In this document: in pieces, positions 5,791 through 6,492 of the stretch | How positions within the stretch are numbered: position 1 is the first letter of the stretch | Layout of the letters: every line of letters starts with the position of its first letter | Translations under genes and position numbers: made by a program | The notes under the pieces: model-generated | What the model was told of the DNA's origin: nothing | Database searches by the model: none | What the model saw: only the letters and a program-made list of their open reading frames with translations | Assembly (NCBI GenBank): GCA_944386395.1 | Contig: CALXAZ010000182.1 | Location: 1-6,492 of the forward strand | Source of the DNA: an uncultured Clostridia bacterium | Lineage (GTDB): Bacteria; Bacillota; Clostridia; Oscillospirales; JAAYOS01 | DNA length: 6,492 nucleotides | Reading direction: 5' to 3'

Positions 5791-5825
5791 AGAAGATCCA
5801 TTGGTTTCAAACCAATGGATCTTCT
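5791..5825. terminator. Perfect hairpin between convergent genes (bidirectional terminator-like)
   Basis: AGAAGATCCATTGGTTT (5791-5807) and its exact complement AAACCAATGGATCTTCT (5809-5825) surround a single C, a perfect 17-bp-arm palindrome. It sits between the stops of the RloB gene (5776) and the HTH gene (5831), so it can serve both. Neither side has a good T run, so it is not a classical intrinsic terminator; it may act as a 3' stabilising or insulating hairpin. Confidence 0.65.
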
Positions 5826-5830
5826 GTTAG

Positions 5831-6049
5831 TTATTCAGTTTCGTCGTCCAGTCCCTCTGCCTTCAGCCAATCCTCAAAGGATTTTCTGGAGATGCGGATC
5901 ATATTGCCGATGCGGATCGTCTTGAACAATCCGGAGTTGGCGAGTTTATAGGCCGTAGTGCGGCCGATACCGAGAATGGCTGCGATGTCATTCTCGGTGT
6001 ATGTTCTGCTTTGGGGCGTCCCTTTTTCGTTGGGTGTGTTGGTGCTCAT
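5831..6049 (-). CDS. Excisionase-like helix-turn-helix protein
   Basis: A 72-aa single-domain DNA-binding protein of the HTH_17/excisionase family (MerR-like winged helix). The match runs from YTENDIAAILGIGRTTAYKL (residues 17-36, helix-turn-helix) through FKTIRIGNMIRISRKSFEDW, which gives the wing and final helix. Such proteins bend DNA and direct integrase toward excision, or act as small regulators, in Tn916/Tn1549-like elements. The ATG at 6049 has GGGAGG (6058-6063) 8 nt upstream. The polar N-terminal tail and acidic C-terminus (DDETE) are usual for the family. An integrase gene normally follows such a gene in ICEs. Here the next thing downstream is the convergent RloB gene, so either the integrase was lost or this is a regulator rather than a true Xis. 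The DNA-binding fold is sure; the excision role is uncertain. Confidence 0.85.
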   Translation of the reverse strand: MSTNTPNEKGTPQSRTYTENDIAAILGIGRTTAYKLANSGLFKTIRIGNMIRISRKSFEDWLKAEGLDDETE

Positions 6050-6067
6050 AAGATTATCCTCCCTCTG

Positions 6068-6140
6068 TGCTAATAGTATTTTGAAATGGCCCCTGGAAGC
6101 CCTCTGTCACAAGGGGTTCCTGCTAATACGACATTTGAAA
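6068..6140. repeat. Imperfect direct repeats upstream of the HTH gene
   Basis: TGCTAATA-5 nt-TTGAAA (6068-6086) and TGCTAATA-6 nt-TTGAAA (6121-6140) start 53 bp apart, close to five helical turns. A second short pair, CCCTCTGT (6061-6068 and 6100-6107), is interleaved. The position just 5' of the HTH gene suits binding sites for that protein (autoregulation, or Xis-type sites); this is inference. Confidence 0.4.
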
Positions 6141-6333
6141 AGCCGTTGTAAGGCAGCATATTTCGGGGGAATTTGTGCAATTGAACTACCTCCAGGTAAC
6201 ACAATCTGCAAAGAAACAACATGGGAAGATATGATATGAACAATGTGCGAAATGGTACGCCGTACTCCTAAGTGGGGAAAATATTGTTCAAAGCTTTTTG
6301 AATTGGCAGAATTTGAAACTAAAGTTGGTAAAT

Positions 6334-6462
6334 TCAGTACACTTCTTTGTAGTCAATTTGATCTGAAGCCTTCTCATTATCCCCCACATTTTCACTTCTC
6401 TTTTCTTTGTTTATGCGACTCAAATTTTGCACACTAAAAGTTGAATACTTTGGCTCGGTATT
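6334..6462 (-). pseudogene. Possible C-terminal gene remnant (42 codons)
   Basis: Bounded by stops at 6465-6463 and 6336-6334, the reverse strand reads a hydrophilic, protein-like tail (FSVQNLSRINKEKRSENVGD then NEKASDQIDYKEVY). It lacks a start codon with a ribosome binding site and I recognise no family. A charged, natural-looking C-terminus suggests the end of a lost gene, but chance cannot be excluded. Confidence 0.22.
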
Positions 6463-6492
6463 TTACAAAAGCACTTGTTTAGTAAGGCTTCA

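Larger units (their letters stand above)
6050..6492. other. Region without assignable gene upstream of the HTH gene
   Basis: 443 nt. Next to the HTH gene are imperfect direct repeats (TGCTAATA followed by TTGAAA). Beyond these, open frames occur on both strands without good starts or ribosome binding sites. The minus strand has 81 open codons from 6352 to 6110 (including VLPGGSSIAQIPPKYAALQR) and 42 from 6462 to 6337. The plus strand has an ATG-initiated 64-codon frame from 6243 that turns into low-complexity FHFSFLCLC and is not convincing. I see no tRNA, integrase or IS end. Confidence 0.5.

Noticed and set aside
5958..6239. Plus-strand 93-codon frame across the HTH gene start
   Set aside because: Its first third is antisense to the supported HTH gene, and it has no ribosome binding site or recognisable motif.
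1..6492. CRISPR arrays, tRNA or rRNA genes, complete insertion sequences
   Set aside because: No regularly spaced repeats, tRNA-like cloverleaf ends, rRNA sequence or transposase reading frame were seen.

Overview
The window looks like part of a decayed integrative conjugative element (ICE) of the Tn1549/CTn type, from a gut-type Clostridia (Firmicutes; Lachnospiraceae or Oscillospiraceae would fit). The evidence is a GC-richer backbone with a C5-cytosine methyltransferase, the C-terminal half of a VirB4/TraE-like conjugation ATPase, the winged-helix N-terminus of a DUF6017-type ICE protein and a small excisionase-like HTH protein. The ribosome binding sites are strong and Firmicutes-like (AGGAGG). 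Two visibly AT-richer segments are set into this backbone and look like cargo.

Layout from left to right. Positions 1-631 (minus): the start of a DNA cytosine methyltransferase, which runs off the left edge, overlapped by the end of an unassigned 107-aa gene. Positions 662-2147 (minus): a self-contained cargo gene with its own promoter and terminator. It encodes a 465-aa protein with an N-terminal zinc ribbon, an R-N-x3-H (HEPN-like) motif and a C-terminal SEC-C zinc motif. Positions 2162-3364 (minus): a chimeric, broken locus. The N-terminal 130 codons of a DUF6017-type protein are joined in frame to the C-terminal half of VirB4, and one in-frame TAA then splits the product. The VirB4 Walker A region and all genes normally lying between the two partners are absent, so this copy should not conjugate by itself. 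Positions 3365-3805: an intergenic stretch with a putative gene remnant, an operator-like palindrome and a strong promoter. Positions 3806-5776 (plus): a two-gene operon of an AAA/ABC-type ATPase and an RloB-family protein, i.e. an RloAB/AbiL-type abortive infection system. Positions 5791-5825: a perfect hairpin between convergent genes. Positions 5831-6049 (minus): the excisionase-like HTH protein. Positions 6050-6492: no assignable gene, but short direct repeats and open minus-strand stretches that may be gene debris.

How it works together (inference): an ICE lost its conjugation core by deletion and survives as a platform carrying at least one recognisable anti-phage locus (RloAB) and one candidate defence gene (zinc ribbon/HEPN-like/SEC-C). 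Each cargo unit has its own sigma-A promoter and its own hairpin, so it can be expressed independently of the dead backbone. The least described item is the 465-aa protein.
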